Shown here: positions 47,541 through 55,211 of the stretch, one piece after another | Layout: every line of letters starts with the position of its first letter | Numbering within the stretch: the first letter of the stretch is position 1 | Assembly: GCF_000468755.1 (NCBI RefSeq) | Contig: NZ_AWEZ01000060.1 | Span: forward strand, 1 to 64,000 | DNA: 64,000 nt | Reading direction: 5' to 3' | Source: Olsenella profusa F0195 | GTDB lineage: Bacteria > Actinomycetota > Coriobacteriia > Coriobacteriales > Atopobiaceae | Translations under genes and position numbers: made by a program | Notes under the pieces: model-generated | What the model saw: the letters and a program-made list of their open reading frames with translations, nothing else | The model's database searches: none | Told to the model about the DNA's origin: nothing

Positions 47541-47780
47541 ATGGCGATACGGAGAAGGCCCCAGCTGGTGATCTCGTTCGCGACCACGACGGCCGCCATG
47601 GCCGCCGAGGCGTACTTCAAGGAGCAGGGGCTGCCGGGGCGGATCATCCCGCTTCCCCGCGAGGTGTCCGCAGGCTGTGGCCTCTCCTGGAAGGCCGACC
47701 TCGCCGACGAGGCCACGCTCACCGAGGCGCTCGACGTTGCGGGCATCGCCTTCTCCGGCGTGCACCACGTCACCATCTAG
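47541..47780 (+). CDS. DUF3343 family putative Se/S carrier protein, second copy
   Basis: A 79-residue protein: LVISFATTTAAMAAEAYFKEQGLPGRI, LPREVSAGCGLSWK. Same family as 33650-33892, but the cysteine pattern is reduced to one clear Cys in the SAGCGLSW segment. It starts 11 bp after yedF. Expected to act with YedF and the desulfurase in selenium delivery. Confidence 0.78.
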   Translation: MAIRRRPQLVISFATTTAAMAAEAYFKEQGLPGRIIPLPREVSAGCGLSWKADLADEATLTEALDVAGIAFSGVHHVTI

Positions 47781-47790
47781 CTCGCCCATG

Positions 47791-47827
47791 GTGCCGGCTG
47801 CCTGCGGTCTTTGCAGGCAGCCGGCAC
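47791..47827 (+). terminator. 15-bp perfect hairpin between DUF3343 and the desulfurase gene
   Basis: GTGCCGGCTGCCTGC (47791-47805), loop GGTCTTT, and its exact reverse complement (47813-47827). No T-tract. It may end most transcripts of selA-selB-yedF-DUF3343 or act as attenuator before the next gene. Confidence 0.7.
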
Positions 47828-47883
47828 GTCCCTCGTGCCATCGGGCGCGCTGGTGCTCTCACCCAACCTGAAAGGTGGATCCC

Positions 47884-49029
47884 ATGATCTATCTCGACAA
47901 CGCCGCGACCACGATGCGCAAGCCCGATTGCGTGGTTGAGGCCGTGACCAGGGCGCTCACCACCATGGGAAATGCTTCGCGCGGGTCGCACGGCGAGGCC
48001 CTCGCCGCCTCGCGGGTTGACTTTGCCTGCCGCCAGCAGCTTGCGCGCCTGTTCGGCTGTCCCCGTCCCGACCACGTGGCCTTCGCCCCCAACTCCACCG
48101 AGGCCCTCAACGTGGCGCTCATGGGCACGCTGAGGCCGGGCGATCACGTGATCACCACGGTGACGGAGCACAACTCGGTCCTGAGGCCCCTCTACCGCCT
48201 GCAGGCGGAGCGCGCGGTCGAGCTCTCCTTTGTGGGCGTCGACGAGTTGGGGCGGGTGCGGCTGGAGGAGTTCGAGCGGCTCGTGCGTCCCAACACGCGC
48301 GCCATCGTGTGCAATCACGCCTCCAACGTGACGGGTAACCTGCTCGACCTCGCACCCGTGGGCCGGGTGGCCCGCGAGCACGGACTCCTCCTCATCGTCG
48401 ACGCCTCCCAGACGGCCGGCGTCATCCCCATCGACATGGATGCCATCGGCATCGACATCCTCTGCTTCACGGGCCACAAGGGGCTCATGGGCCCCCAGGG
48501 CACCGGTGGCCTCTGCGTGAGGGAGGGCGTGGAGATCGAACCCCTCAAGGTGGGTGGCACGGGCGTGCAGTCCTACTCCAAGATCCAGCCCAGGGAGTAT
48601 CCCACCCGCCTGGAGGCCGGCACCCTCAACAGCCATGGGTTGGCGGGCCTCTCGGCAGCCCTGGACTACCTCGAGGAGGTGGGGCCCGACACCATCGCGC
48701 GCCACGAGCGCGCCCTTGCGGAGTCGTTCTATGAGGGCGTGCGCGCCATCGAGGGCGTCCGGGTGTACGGGGACATCGTGCTGCCCGACCATGGGCCGCG
48801 CTGTGCCGTGGTGGCCCTCAACGTGGGCGACTACGAGTCCGGCGAGGTCTCGGACGCCCTGGCCCAGGACTATGACATCGCCACGCGCCCCGGCGCACAC
48901 TGCGCCCCCCTCATGCACGAGGCCCTCGGTACCGTGGAGCAGGGCATCGTGCGCTTCAGCTTCTCCTGGTTCAACTCCTCCGACGAGGTCGAGGCGGCCG
49001 TGCAGGCGGTCGCGGAGATCGCGGGATAG
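47884..49029 (+). CDS. Cysteine desulfurase-like class V aminotransferase, second copy
   Basis: A 381-residue PLP enzyme: MIYLDNAATTMRKPDCVV, NHASNVTGNLLDL, DASQTAGVIPIDM, lysine motif FTGHKGLMGPQGTGG, catalytic-cysteine region ATRPGAHCAPLMHEALGT. Clearly homologous along its length to 35320-36486. The ATG follows AAAGGTGGATCCC. Probably a selenium or sulfur donor enzyme for the SelD route. Confidence 0.87.
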   Translation: MIYLDNAATTMRKPDCVVEAVTRALTTMGNASRGSHGEALAASRVDFACRQQLARLFGCPRPDHVAFAPNSTEALNVALMGTLRPGDHVITTVTEHNSVLRPLYRLQAERAVELSFVGVDELGRVRLEEFERLVRPNTRAIVCNHASNVTGNLLDLAPVGRVAREHGLLLIVDASQTAGVIPIDMDAIGIDILCFTGHKGLMGPQGTGGLCVREGVEIEPLKVGGTGVQSYSKIQPREYPTRLEAGTLNSHGLAGLSAALDYLEEVGPDTIARHERALAESFYEGVRAIEGVRVYGDIVLPDHGPRCAVVALNVGDYESGEVSDALAQDYDIATRPGAHCAPLMHEALGTVEQGIVRFSFSWFNSSDEVEAAVQAVAEIAG

Positions 49030-49053
49030 GCCCGCAGGCGGAGGCGCCCTACG

Positions 49054-49728
49054 TCAGGATGCCGGGCGCCGGTCCAGCCCCAGGATGAGCACGACCGCAT
49101 CCAGGACTCGCTCCGTGAGGCTCTGGATGCGCTGGTCGGTTGGCTCTGTCCCCATCAGGCCCGTGAGGACATCATGGTAGTAGCTCACCGTGATGTCGTT
49201 CATGAGCTCGATGCGCTCCTGGCTGATGCCCAGATCGCTCGCGCAGGGCTCGAGCACGCTCAGGTTGCGCTCATGGAGGTTCCCCAAGAGGACCATTGAG
49301 AGGACGGCTCCGCTGAGGTGGTCGAGCTGGTTGGGATAGATGGAGTAGTAGCGCTTGACCACCTCGTCCAACATCGAGCTGCTGGCCCCGAAGAAGAGGC
49401 TGTTGAAGATCTCAGGCTTGCGGAAGGTGAAGAGGCAGAACTGGCGCCAGCTCCAGAGGTAGGTCTCGAGGGGCGTGTCATGGGGGATGTCGTTGTCAAC
49501 CAGCGACCGGCAGTAGCTCTCGAGATATCCCACGAGCGAGAGCTGCACGAGCTCGTCCAGGTTCTGGAAATAGAGGTAGAGCGTGGCGCTGCTATAGCCG
49601 GTGCCATTGGAGATCTTCCGTATGGAGACGTTGGCGATGCCGTCTTGGTCTATGGCCTTGCGCGTCGCGCTGATGAACGACGCAATGATGGCGCGACGCT
49701 CCTCTTCGGTGTAGCTTGTTCTGCCCAT
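49054..49728 (-). CDS. TetR/AcrR-family transcriptional regulator
   Basis: A 224-residue regulator. The N-terminal helix-turn-helix is in ISNGTGYSSATLYLYFQNLDEL (residues about 40-60); the C-terminal part is a helical ligand-binding domain. It is divergent from the DUF3841 pair; the AT-rich gap between them (49790-49845) is the likely operator region. The ligand is unknown; control of the DUF3841 genes or selenium genes is possible. Confidence 0.88.
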   Translation of the reverse strand: MGRTSYTEEERRAIIASFISATRKAIDQDGIANVSIRKISNGTGYSSATLYLYFQNLDELVQLSLVGYLESYCRSLVDNDIPHDTPLETYLWSWRQFCLFTFRKPEIFNSLFFGASSSMLDEVVKRYYSIYPNQLDHLSGAVLSMVLLGNLHERNLSVLEPCASDLGISQERIELMNDITVSYYHDVLTGLMGTEPTDQRIQSLTERVLDAVVLILGLDRRPAS

Positions 49729-49994
49729 GATTCGTCTGCCTGTACGTTTCTCGGGATGTCCGGTCGTAGGTTCAAGGTACTTCGCTAGCTTCTTATGTCG
49801 TCATGTATGTTAATTGTAATCGTTATAGAAAAATATAATGCAACCGGGGCTCATGACCTCTCCGTTTCGACCATCCACACACTTTGATGCCACGAACTGC
49901 CGGCCACTCTATATCATAAGCATGTTTGTGGTCCGTGAGAGCGCGATTGGGCGCCCACCGCTCTGGTGGCGCGTGAGCAAGAGGGAGCTGGCCT
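49729..49994. other. Divergent intergenic region between TetR and DUF3841 genes
   Basis: 266 bases. The AT-rich part 49795-49845 holds TAATTGTAATCGTTATAG and TATAAT (49834-49839), suited to promoters and a regulator site. No gene is seen in the rest. Confidence 0.4.
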
Positions 49995-50606
49995 ATGACT
50001 ACGACCCCAACGATGTCCTCACACCAGACTCCGGACGTCGTCACCTGCTGGACGCGTCAGGTGCCCCAGGTGGTGGAGGAGATCGAGAGGACGGGCCGCT
50101 ATGTGGTGCGCGAGGAGTACGTGCGTGCCAAGAACGACACCATATCCGACTATTACCTGGGGCTATATCGGTGGTACACCCACGGGTGCCGGCGCCTCGT
50201 CGACATTCCCGCCGACGCGGACCTCCCCATCTGGCTGGCGCTCACCCCATCGGGACGTCTGGGCATGGTGGAGGGAACCGTGTCCCTTACGCTTGCGGTG
50301 CCACGCGACCACCTCTTCGTCCTGGACTATGACAAGTGGGGCTATCGTGTGAACGACTGGTACGTGCCGTTGGACGAAGCCGACGAGCAGCGCCACAACG
50401 AGGAGCTCGCCCGCGTGGGCGTCACCAACGAGTCGCTGCTCTTCACCAGCGACAAGGGCAACTTCTATCCTGCGCTCAAGCGGAAGATCGAGGCAAGCTG
50501 GCAGCGGGTGTTCTCCTCCGCGAACGAGGACATGGAAAAGAACGTGGGAACGATCTGGGAGATACGGAAGGAGTGGGTCATCGATGTCGAGCGATGGCAT
50601 GGGTAG
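49995..50606 (+). CDS. DUF3841 domain protein
   Basis: A 203-residue soluble protein: TCWTRQVPQVVEEIERTGRYVVREEYV, YRWYTHGCRRL, FVLDYDKWGYRVNDWYVPLDE, EASWQRVFSS. The pattern is that of DUF3841, function unknown. The ATG follows AAGAGGGAGCTGGCCT. It overlaps the next gene by 23 bp, and the two products are paralogous. Confidence 0.78.
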   Translation: MTTTPTMSSHQTPDVVTCWTRQVPQVVEEIERTGRYVVREEYVRAKNDTISDYYLGLYRWYTHGCRRLVDIPADADLPIWLALTPSGRLGMVEGTVSLTLAVPRDHLFVLDYDKWGYRVNDWYVPLDEADEQRHNEELARVGVTNESLLFTSDKGNFYPALKRKIEASWQRVFSSANEDMEKNVGTIWEIRKEWVIDVERWHG

Positions 50607-51234
50607 CGAGGCGCATGGCGCCTCTGCCACGAAGGCTGACACCATACGCCTCTGGACCGCCCAGGCGCAGGTCGTGCTTGACACGCTCGAGCGCGAGGGC
50701 GTCTATCGCGTGAAGATGCGCTTCGTGGACCAGAAGTTCGGCGACACGGCGTGGATCTTCAGGAAGGCGTACCAGTTCTACGTGCATGGCGCAGAGCGAC
50801 TCGTGCCGCGTCCCGAGGGCAGCGAGTCGGCTATCTGGTGCTACCGCAACGCGCGTTGGGCGACGATGGACGAAAACTGCACGCTCCTGCAGCTTGAGGT
50901 CCCACGTGACCAGGTGGTGCTCTTCGACCTCAGGAGCTGGAACCGGATCCTCAACCTTCAGTACATCCCCCTGGACGGCGAGGACGAGCACCGCTGGCGG
51001 CATGAGCTCAAGGAGCAGGGCATCACCAACATGAACAAGGTGTTCCAGACGCCCATGTACCCGTTCCTCAGGCGCAAGGTCGAATCCAGCTGGGAGCGCC
51101 TCTTCACGTCCGCGCAGCACTGTGAGGACGAGTACCTCCAGGCGGGGCTGTGGGAGCTTCGCCCCGAGTGGATCGTGCTCAGGGTGGGCTTTGGGGGAGA
51201 CTTCACCCCCTATGCCCAGGGGCATGGAGCATAG
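50584..51234 (+). CDS. DUF3841 domain protein, second of a tandem pair
   Basis: A 216-residue paralogue of the preceding product: RLWTAQAQVVLDTLEREGVYRV, FYVHGAERLVP, VVLFDLRSWNRILNLQYIPLD, ESSWERLFTS. The two share order of motifs but are strongly diverged, so the duplication is old or both came in together. The ATG 50584 follows AAGGAGTGGGTCATCG within the first gene; ATG 50599 is possible. Function unknown. Confidence 0.78.
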   Translation: MSSDGMGSEAHGASATKADTIRLWTAQAQVVLDTLEREGVYRVKMRFVDQKFGDTAWIFRKAYQFYVHGAERLVPRPEGSESAIWCYRNARWATMDENCTLLQLEVPRDQVVLFDLRSWNRILNLQYIPLDGEDEHRWRHELKEQGITNMNKVFQTPMYPFLRRKVESSWERLFTSAQHCEDEYLQAGLWELRPEWIVLRVGFGGDFTPYAQGHGA

Positions 51235-51387
51235 GTGCGAAGCGCGTGGAGGGGCTGGTTCTCAGGTGGTGCCACAACGATGGCAGCATATCGGACGAGC
51301 TGTGTCTATACTTATCCATATCCAGTTGATTGACGGCCCTGCATGGCCTGGGCCCCCATAACCGTCGGCGGAAGGGTATAGGCATCC

Positions 51388-52293
51388 ATGGATTTCAAGC
51401 AGCTCCAGTCCTTCGTGACGGTCATCCGGTACGGGAGCTTTACGAAGGCGGCGGAAAGCCTCTCCATCTCGCAACCCACCATCTCCACCCATGTCCGTGC
51501 CCTTGAGGAGGAGCTGGGAACCCCCTTGGTGCTTCGGACGGCCAAGCATGTGGAGCTTACCCCCCAGGGCAATCGCGTGTTCGAGCAGGCCGTCACGATG
51601 CTCGCCATGCGCGACCGCATGCTCGAGGTCATGCAGAGCCGCGAGCGCAATGCCATCTATCTGGGCACCTCCTCCATTCCCTCGGCATACATCCTGCCGG
51701 AGGCGCTGCCGGAGTACGCGCGCCTGCACCCAGAGATCCGCTTCCTGATATACCAGCATGACAGCCAGGACATCGTCAGTGGGCTGACCGAGGGCGTGTA
51801 CGACGTGGGCCTCACGGGCATGCCAGCGGACGAGCCATCGCTCGAATGCGTCGCCTTCTGCAAGGATCACATGGTCATCGTCACCCCTCCCGACGAGCGC
51901 TTCTCAGCGTCGCAGGGCGCCCCGATGGAAGTCGCCCAGAGGCTTCTGACCACGGAACACATGGTCATTCGCAATGAGGGGAGCGGCAGCCGCGCAACCA
52001 TGGACAGCATCCTCGACGGCATGGGCATCACAGACGAGGCGCTCGACATCGTGGCGCGCGTGAACGACCAGGAGACCATCAAGAACCTGGTCGAGAGCGG
52101 CTTTGGCATCACCGTGGTATCGTCGCGCGCCGTGCGCGACCGTGTGGCCGCAGGGCGGCTCCTCCAGTTCGAGATTCCGTGTCCCGCCGCGGAGCGCATG
52201 CTCTATCTGGCCTATCGCAAGAACTCGCTCTTTGACGAGCACGCCCAGGACTTCGTGACCTTCCTGCGTCTCCACTATGCCAGCGAGGGCTGA
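51388..52293 (+). CDS. LysR-family regulator, selenium-metabolism-associated type
   Basis: A 301-residue regulator. The N-terminal helix-turn-helix (GSFTKAAESLSISQPTISTHVRALEEELG) is typical of LysR; the effector domain starts near residue 90 (IYLGTSSIPSAYILPEALPEY). The start MDFKQLQSFVTVIRYGSF and the selenium neighbourhood match the LysR subgroup associated with selenium metabolism; this sub-assignment is from recollection and context. The ATG follows GGAAGGGTATAGGCATCC. Confidence 0.82.
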   Translation: MDFKQLQSFVTVIRYGSFTKAAESLSISQPTISTHVRALEEELGTPLVLRTAKHVELTPQGNRVFEQAVTMLAMRDRMLEVMQSRERNAIYLGTSSIPSAYILPEALPEYARLHPEIRFLIYQHDSQDIVSGLTEGVYDVGLTGMPADEPSLECVAFCKDHMVIVTPPDERFSASQGAPMEVAQRLLTTEHMVIRNEGSGSRATMDSILDGMGITDEALDIVARVNDQETIKNLVESGFGITVVSSRAVRDRVAAGRLLQFEIPCPAAERMLYLAYRKNSLFDEHAQDFVTFLRLHYASEG

Positions 52294-52330
52294 GGGGCCG
52301 TGGGGCGTCCCGTGCGCCTCTCGCCAGGTC

Positions 52331-52567
52331 TTATGGGTCCATCACCCAGAACGTCGTGCCCAGCGTATCGAAGGCCACCTGCACGTGACGTGCGGCAAAG
52401 AACGCCTTGATCCTCTCCTTTGCCCCTGAGAGGTCCTCGGGGCCAGCCTCGAGGGAGAAGGTCTGCCCACCACAGGCATCATGCAGGTGCACGGTAACGG
52501 CAGGAAACGTTCCCGCCAGGGACTTCTTGAGATCGATGACGTCGTCGAGGGGAATGACTCTACGCAT
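52331..52567 (-). CDS. Small RDAC-like protein (HDACGGQ motif)
   Basis: A 78-residue protein, MRRVIPLDDVIDLKKSLAG, with HLHDACGGQTFSLE in the middle and AFDTLGTTFWVMDP at the end. This resembles small RDAC-motif proteins that I recall from Coriobacteriia; the arginine is replaced by histidine here. Function unknown. AAGGAGGGTC before ATG on this strand supports expression. Convergent with the LysR gene. Confidence 0.6.
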   Translation of the reverse strand: MRRVIPLDDVIDLKKSLAGTFPAVTVHLHDACGGQTFSLEAGPEDLSGAKERIKAFFAARHVQVAFDTLGTTFWVMDP

Positions 52568-53268
52568 GACCCTCCTTCTCGTGGGTTGGGATGTGGGGGT
52601 TCTACCCGTTCGCGATGCCTGCTAAGCTGGTGACGGATCCGATGCCACCGTCCCCGTCCGTCCCGTGCGCGTCTGGGTGCGCGTTTGGGCCCCAAGTGCG
52701 TGCTGCCTCGACTCGTCCTGTGGCGTCCGTACCGCTCATGCCCTTGTCTAGGGTGCCATTGACCGGTTTTTTGGTTTGTGAGGCGCGGAATCCTGGTGCT
52801 CAGGGCGAAGACACCGCGCACTTCGGGCCTTATCGCTCCCATGGGGTGGCCTTTGCGCGGGCGCGGGTGGGTTCTGGCAGATGAGTCATGGTCCTGTCAT
52901 GGTTCTCATGGGGCGGCTCACGCGCTTTCGTCAGCGGCCTTGCCGTGTACGCTAGGGGGTGCTTGGAACAGGACGATGGGAGGCATGTGGGCGCGTGCGA
53001 GGAGATGAGGGCGACCTGTCACGTGGCGCGCTTGGGATGCCCATCGTCAACCTCCGTCCCGTTGGCCTGGGACCCCTTGCGGGGTCCTGAGCGCTGGGTG
53101 GCCCCTGCAGGCGCTGGACCTCTTTGGCGGCGAGATCGAAGCGCACATCATCAGGAGGCAGTGCCCGGTGGGAGAGCTCAGGGCACCTGTTCGCCGAATA
53201 TGTCGGTACGAGCGGGGGTGGCCAGGAGGGGCACGTGACGCACCGGGTCGTGTGCAAGCTGTGAGCGC
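52568..53268. other. Gene-poor GC-rich stretch
   Basis: About 700 bases with no protein-family resemblance in any frame and no structured RNA that I recognise (no RNase P, tmRNA or 6S landmarks seen). A hairpin GGACCCC/GGGGTCC (53070-53087) without T-tract is the only clear structure. Confidence 0.5.
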
Positions 53269-53296
53269 TTGACTTGAGCTGGGCGGATGCTACAGT
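53269..53296 (+). promoter_or_regulatory. Promoter of the rimP-nusA-infB operon
   Basis: TTGACT (53269-53274), 16-bp spacer, TACAGT (53291-53296). The transcript would start near 53303. Confidence 0.65.
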
Positions 53297-53321
53297 AGTC
53301 ACATAGCAGGATCGTAGTCGT

Positions 53322-53357
53322 AGGAAGTGGGGCAGAACGCTTGCCCCGCTTCCTTTT
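53322..53357 (+). terminator. Leader terminator/attenuator before rimP
   Basis: AGGAAGTGGGGCA (53322-53334) pairs with TGCCCCGCTTCCT (53342-53354), 13 bp with one G-T pair, followed by TTTT. It lies between the promoter and the rimP start, so it can end transcription in the leader. NusA, encoded downstream, acts on such signals. Confidence 0.65.
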
Positions 53358-53382
53358 GTATGAAGCGCGTGTTGGAGGGACT

Positions 53383-53856
53383 GTGGCACCAGAATCGCTC
53401 GTGAGAGAGCTGCTCGGCGTCCTCGAGAAGAGAGCGCCCGAGCATGGCGTGGACATCGTCGACCTCGAGGTCGTGGGATCCAGGAGGGCGCCGGTCGTGC
53501 GCGTGCGCATCGACCATGCCGACGAGGATGCCCCCACGATCACGCTGGACGAGATCTCGGCCGAGACCAGCTGGATCTCGGACGCCATCGACGAGGTGGA
53601 TCCCATCGAGGGGCCCTTCACGCTCGAGGTCTCCTCTCCCGGCATGGCTCGCCCGCTGCGCAAGGAGCGCGACTTCGCGCGCTTTGCCGGCCAGACCGTG
53701 AGCCTCACCACCACGGCCACCGAGGGGCGGCGCCGCTTTACGGGCATGCTCGGAGGGATGCGCGACGGCAGCGTCATCCTCACGGTGGATGGTGACGAGG
53801 TCGCCATCCCCTTTGCCGAGGTGAGGTCCTGCAAGATCAAGCCGAGCTTCGAATAG
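53383..53856 (+). CDS. rimP: Ribosome maturation factor RimP
   Basis: A protein of about 157 residues for 30S subunit maturation: ESLVRELLGVLEKRAPEHGVDIVDLEVVG, then LEVSSPGMARPLRKERDF and the C-terminal SH3-like part. No ATG is in frame. I chose GTG at 53383 after GGAGGG, though the spacing is short; GTG 53401 is the alternative. Starts further upstream would lie in the leader hairpin. Confidence 0.85.
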   Translation: MAPESLVRELLGVLEKRAPEHGVDIVDLEVVGSRRAPVVRVRIDHADEDAPTITLDEISAETSWISDAIDEVDPIEGPFTLEVSSPGMARPLRKERDFARFAGQTVSLTTTATEGRRRFTGMLGGMRDGSVILTVDGDEVAIPFAEVRSCKIKPSFE

Positions 53857-53917
53857 CCCGCACGGCATGTCGCACAGAGAGCGGGGTCGCAGGTCGGCCC
53901 CAGGGAAAGGAACACAT

Positions 53918-55162
53918 ATGGCATCAGAGATGATGGAAGCGCTCATGGCGCTCTGCGAAGAGAAGCACATCGACCAGCTCGAGCTCATCGATCGCCTCGA
54001 GGCCTCGCTCGCCGAGAGCTATGCCAAGGTGCTCAAGCTTCCCTTTGGCGCGCGCGTCACCATCGACCGCGCCACGGGCAAGGTCTACGTCTACGAGCTC
54101 GAGCCCGATGACGACTCCATGGACGAGGAGGGCAACTACACCCACTTCTTCGAGAAGGACGTGACACCTCGGGACACGAGCCGCATCGCCGCCCAGCACG
54201 CCAAGAACGTCATCAGCGAGATGGTGCGCAACTCAGCCCGCGAGCAGATCTTCGAGGAGTTCTCCGAGCGCATCGGAGACATCATCACCGGCACCGTGCT
54301 GCAGACCACGCCCGACTTCGCCATCATCAAGATCCGTGAGGGCGTGGAGGCCGAGCTGCCCTACTTCGACCTCAACCGCTTCCCCAACGAGCGCAACGAG
54401 CGCCCCCAGGGTGAGCGCTACATGCACAACCAGCGCATTCGCGCCATCATCATCGACGTGCGCGACCCCAACAGCAAGGAGCAGCCCGTCTCGGGCTCGC
54501 GTCAGCGCCCCACGATCGTGGTGTCGCGCACGCATCCCGACCTCATCCGCAGGCTCTTCGAGCTCGAGGTCCCGGAGGTCTACGGGGGCGTCGTGGAGAT
54601 TCGCTCCATCGCCCGCGAGCCGGGCGTCCGCTCCAAGGTGGCCGTCTCCTCCATTGACGATCGCCTGGACCCCGTGGGCGCCTGCGTGGGACCCAAGGGC
54701 AGCCGCGTGCGCACCGTGGTCTCCGAGCTGCGTGGCGAGCGTGTGGACGTCGTCCTGTGGAGCGACGACCTCGCCACGTGCGTCGCCAATGCCCTCTCCC
54801 CGGCGAGGGTGAGTCGCGTCATCGTGAGCGACGAGGACAATCATGCCACGGTCATCGTACCGGACGACCAGCTCTCCCTGGCCATCGGCAAGGAGGGCCA
54901 GAACGCCCGCCTGGCCGCCCGTCTCACGGGCATGCACATCGACATCAAGAACGAGACCCTCGCGGCCGACATCCTGCGTGAGATGCCCCAGGAGGTCGTC
55001 GAGGAGGGCGAGGAGGGCGAGCAGCGCTGTGAGTACGTGGGGCCCACGGGCATCCAGTGCCGCAACATGGCACGCCCCGGCTCTCGCTTCTGCGGCATCC
55101 ACGAGAAGCTTGCACAGATGGGAGACGCCCCCGTCTCCAGCGACCCCGACTCTCTGATCTAG
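53918..55162 (+). CDS. nusA: Transcription termination/antitermination factor NusA with a C-terminal Cys-rich tail
   Basis: The 414-residue protein has the N-terminal RNA-polymerase-binding domain ([24 protein letters not shown]), the S1 domain ([20 protein letters not shown]), and KH domains ([37 protein letters not shown]). After the KH2 domain a tail of about 50 residues carries CX9CX10CX2H ([11 protein letters not shown], then C and CGIH), a likely zinc site. Usual NusA ends after KH2 or has acidic repeats. The ylxR gene normally found next is absent. The ATG follows GGGAAAGGAACACAT. Confidence 0.93.
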   Translation: MASEMMEALMALCEEKHIDQLELIDRLEASLAESYAKVLKLPFGARVTIDRATGKVYVYELEPDDDSMDEEGNYTHFFEKDVTPRDTSRIAAQHAKNVISEMVRNSAREQIFEEFSERIGDIITGTVLQTTPDFAIIKIREGVEAELPYFDLNRFPNERNERPQGERYMHNQRIRAIIIDVRDPNSKEQPVSGSRQRPTIVVSRTHPDLIRRLFELEVPEVYGGVVEIRSIAREPGVRSKVAVSSIDDRLDPVGACVGPKGSRVRTVVSELRGERVDVVLWSDDLATCVANALSPARVSRVIVSDEDNHATVIVPDDQLSLAIGKEGQNARLAARLTGMHIDIKNETLAADILREMPQEVVEEGEEGEQRCEYVGPTGIQCRNMARPGSRFCGIHEKLAQMGDAPVSSDPDSLI

Positions 55163-55211
55163 AGCTTCGACTGAGCGTATCCGCAGAGAAGCTAGGGAAA
55201 GGCAAAACCAC

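Noticed and set aside
52888..53238. Possible 116-residue gene in the gap before rimP
   Set aside because: No clear ribosome site, no family resemblance, and composition like the shadow frames.
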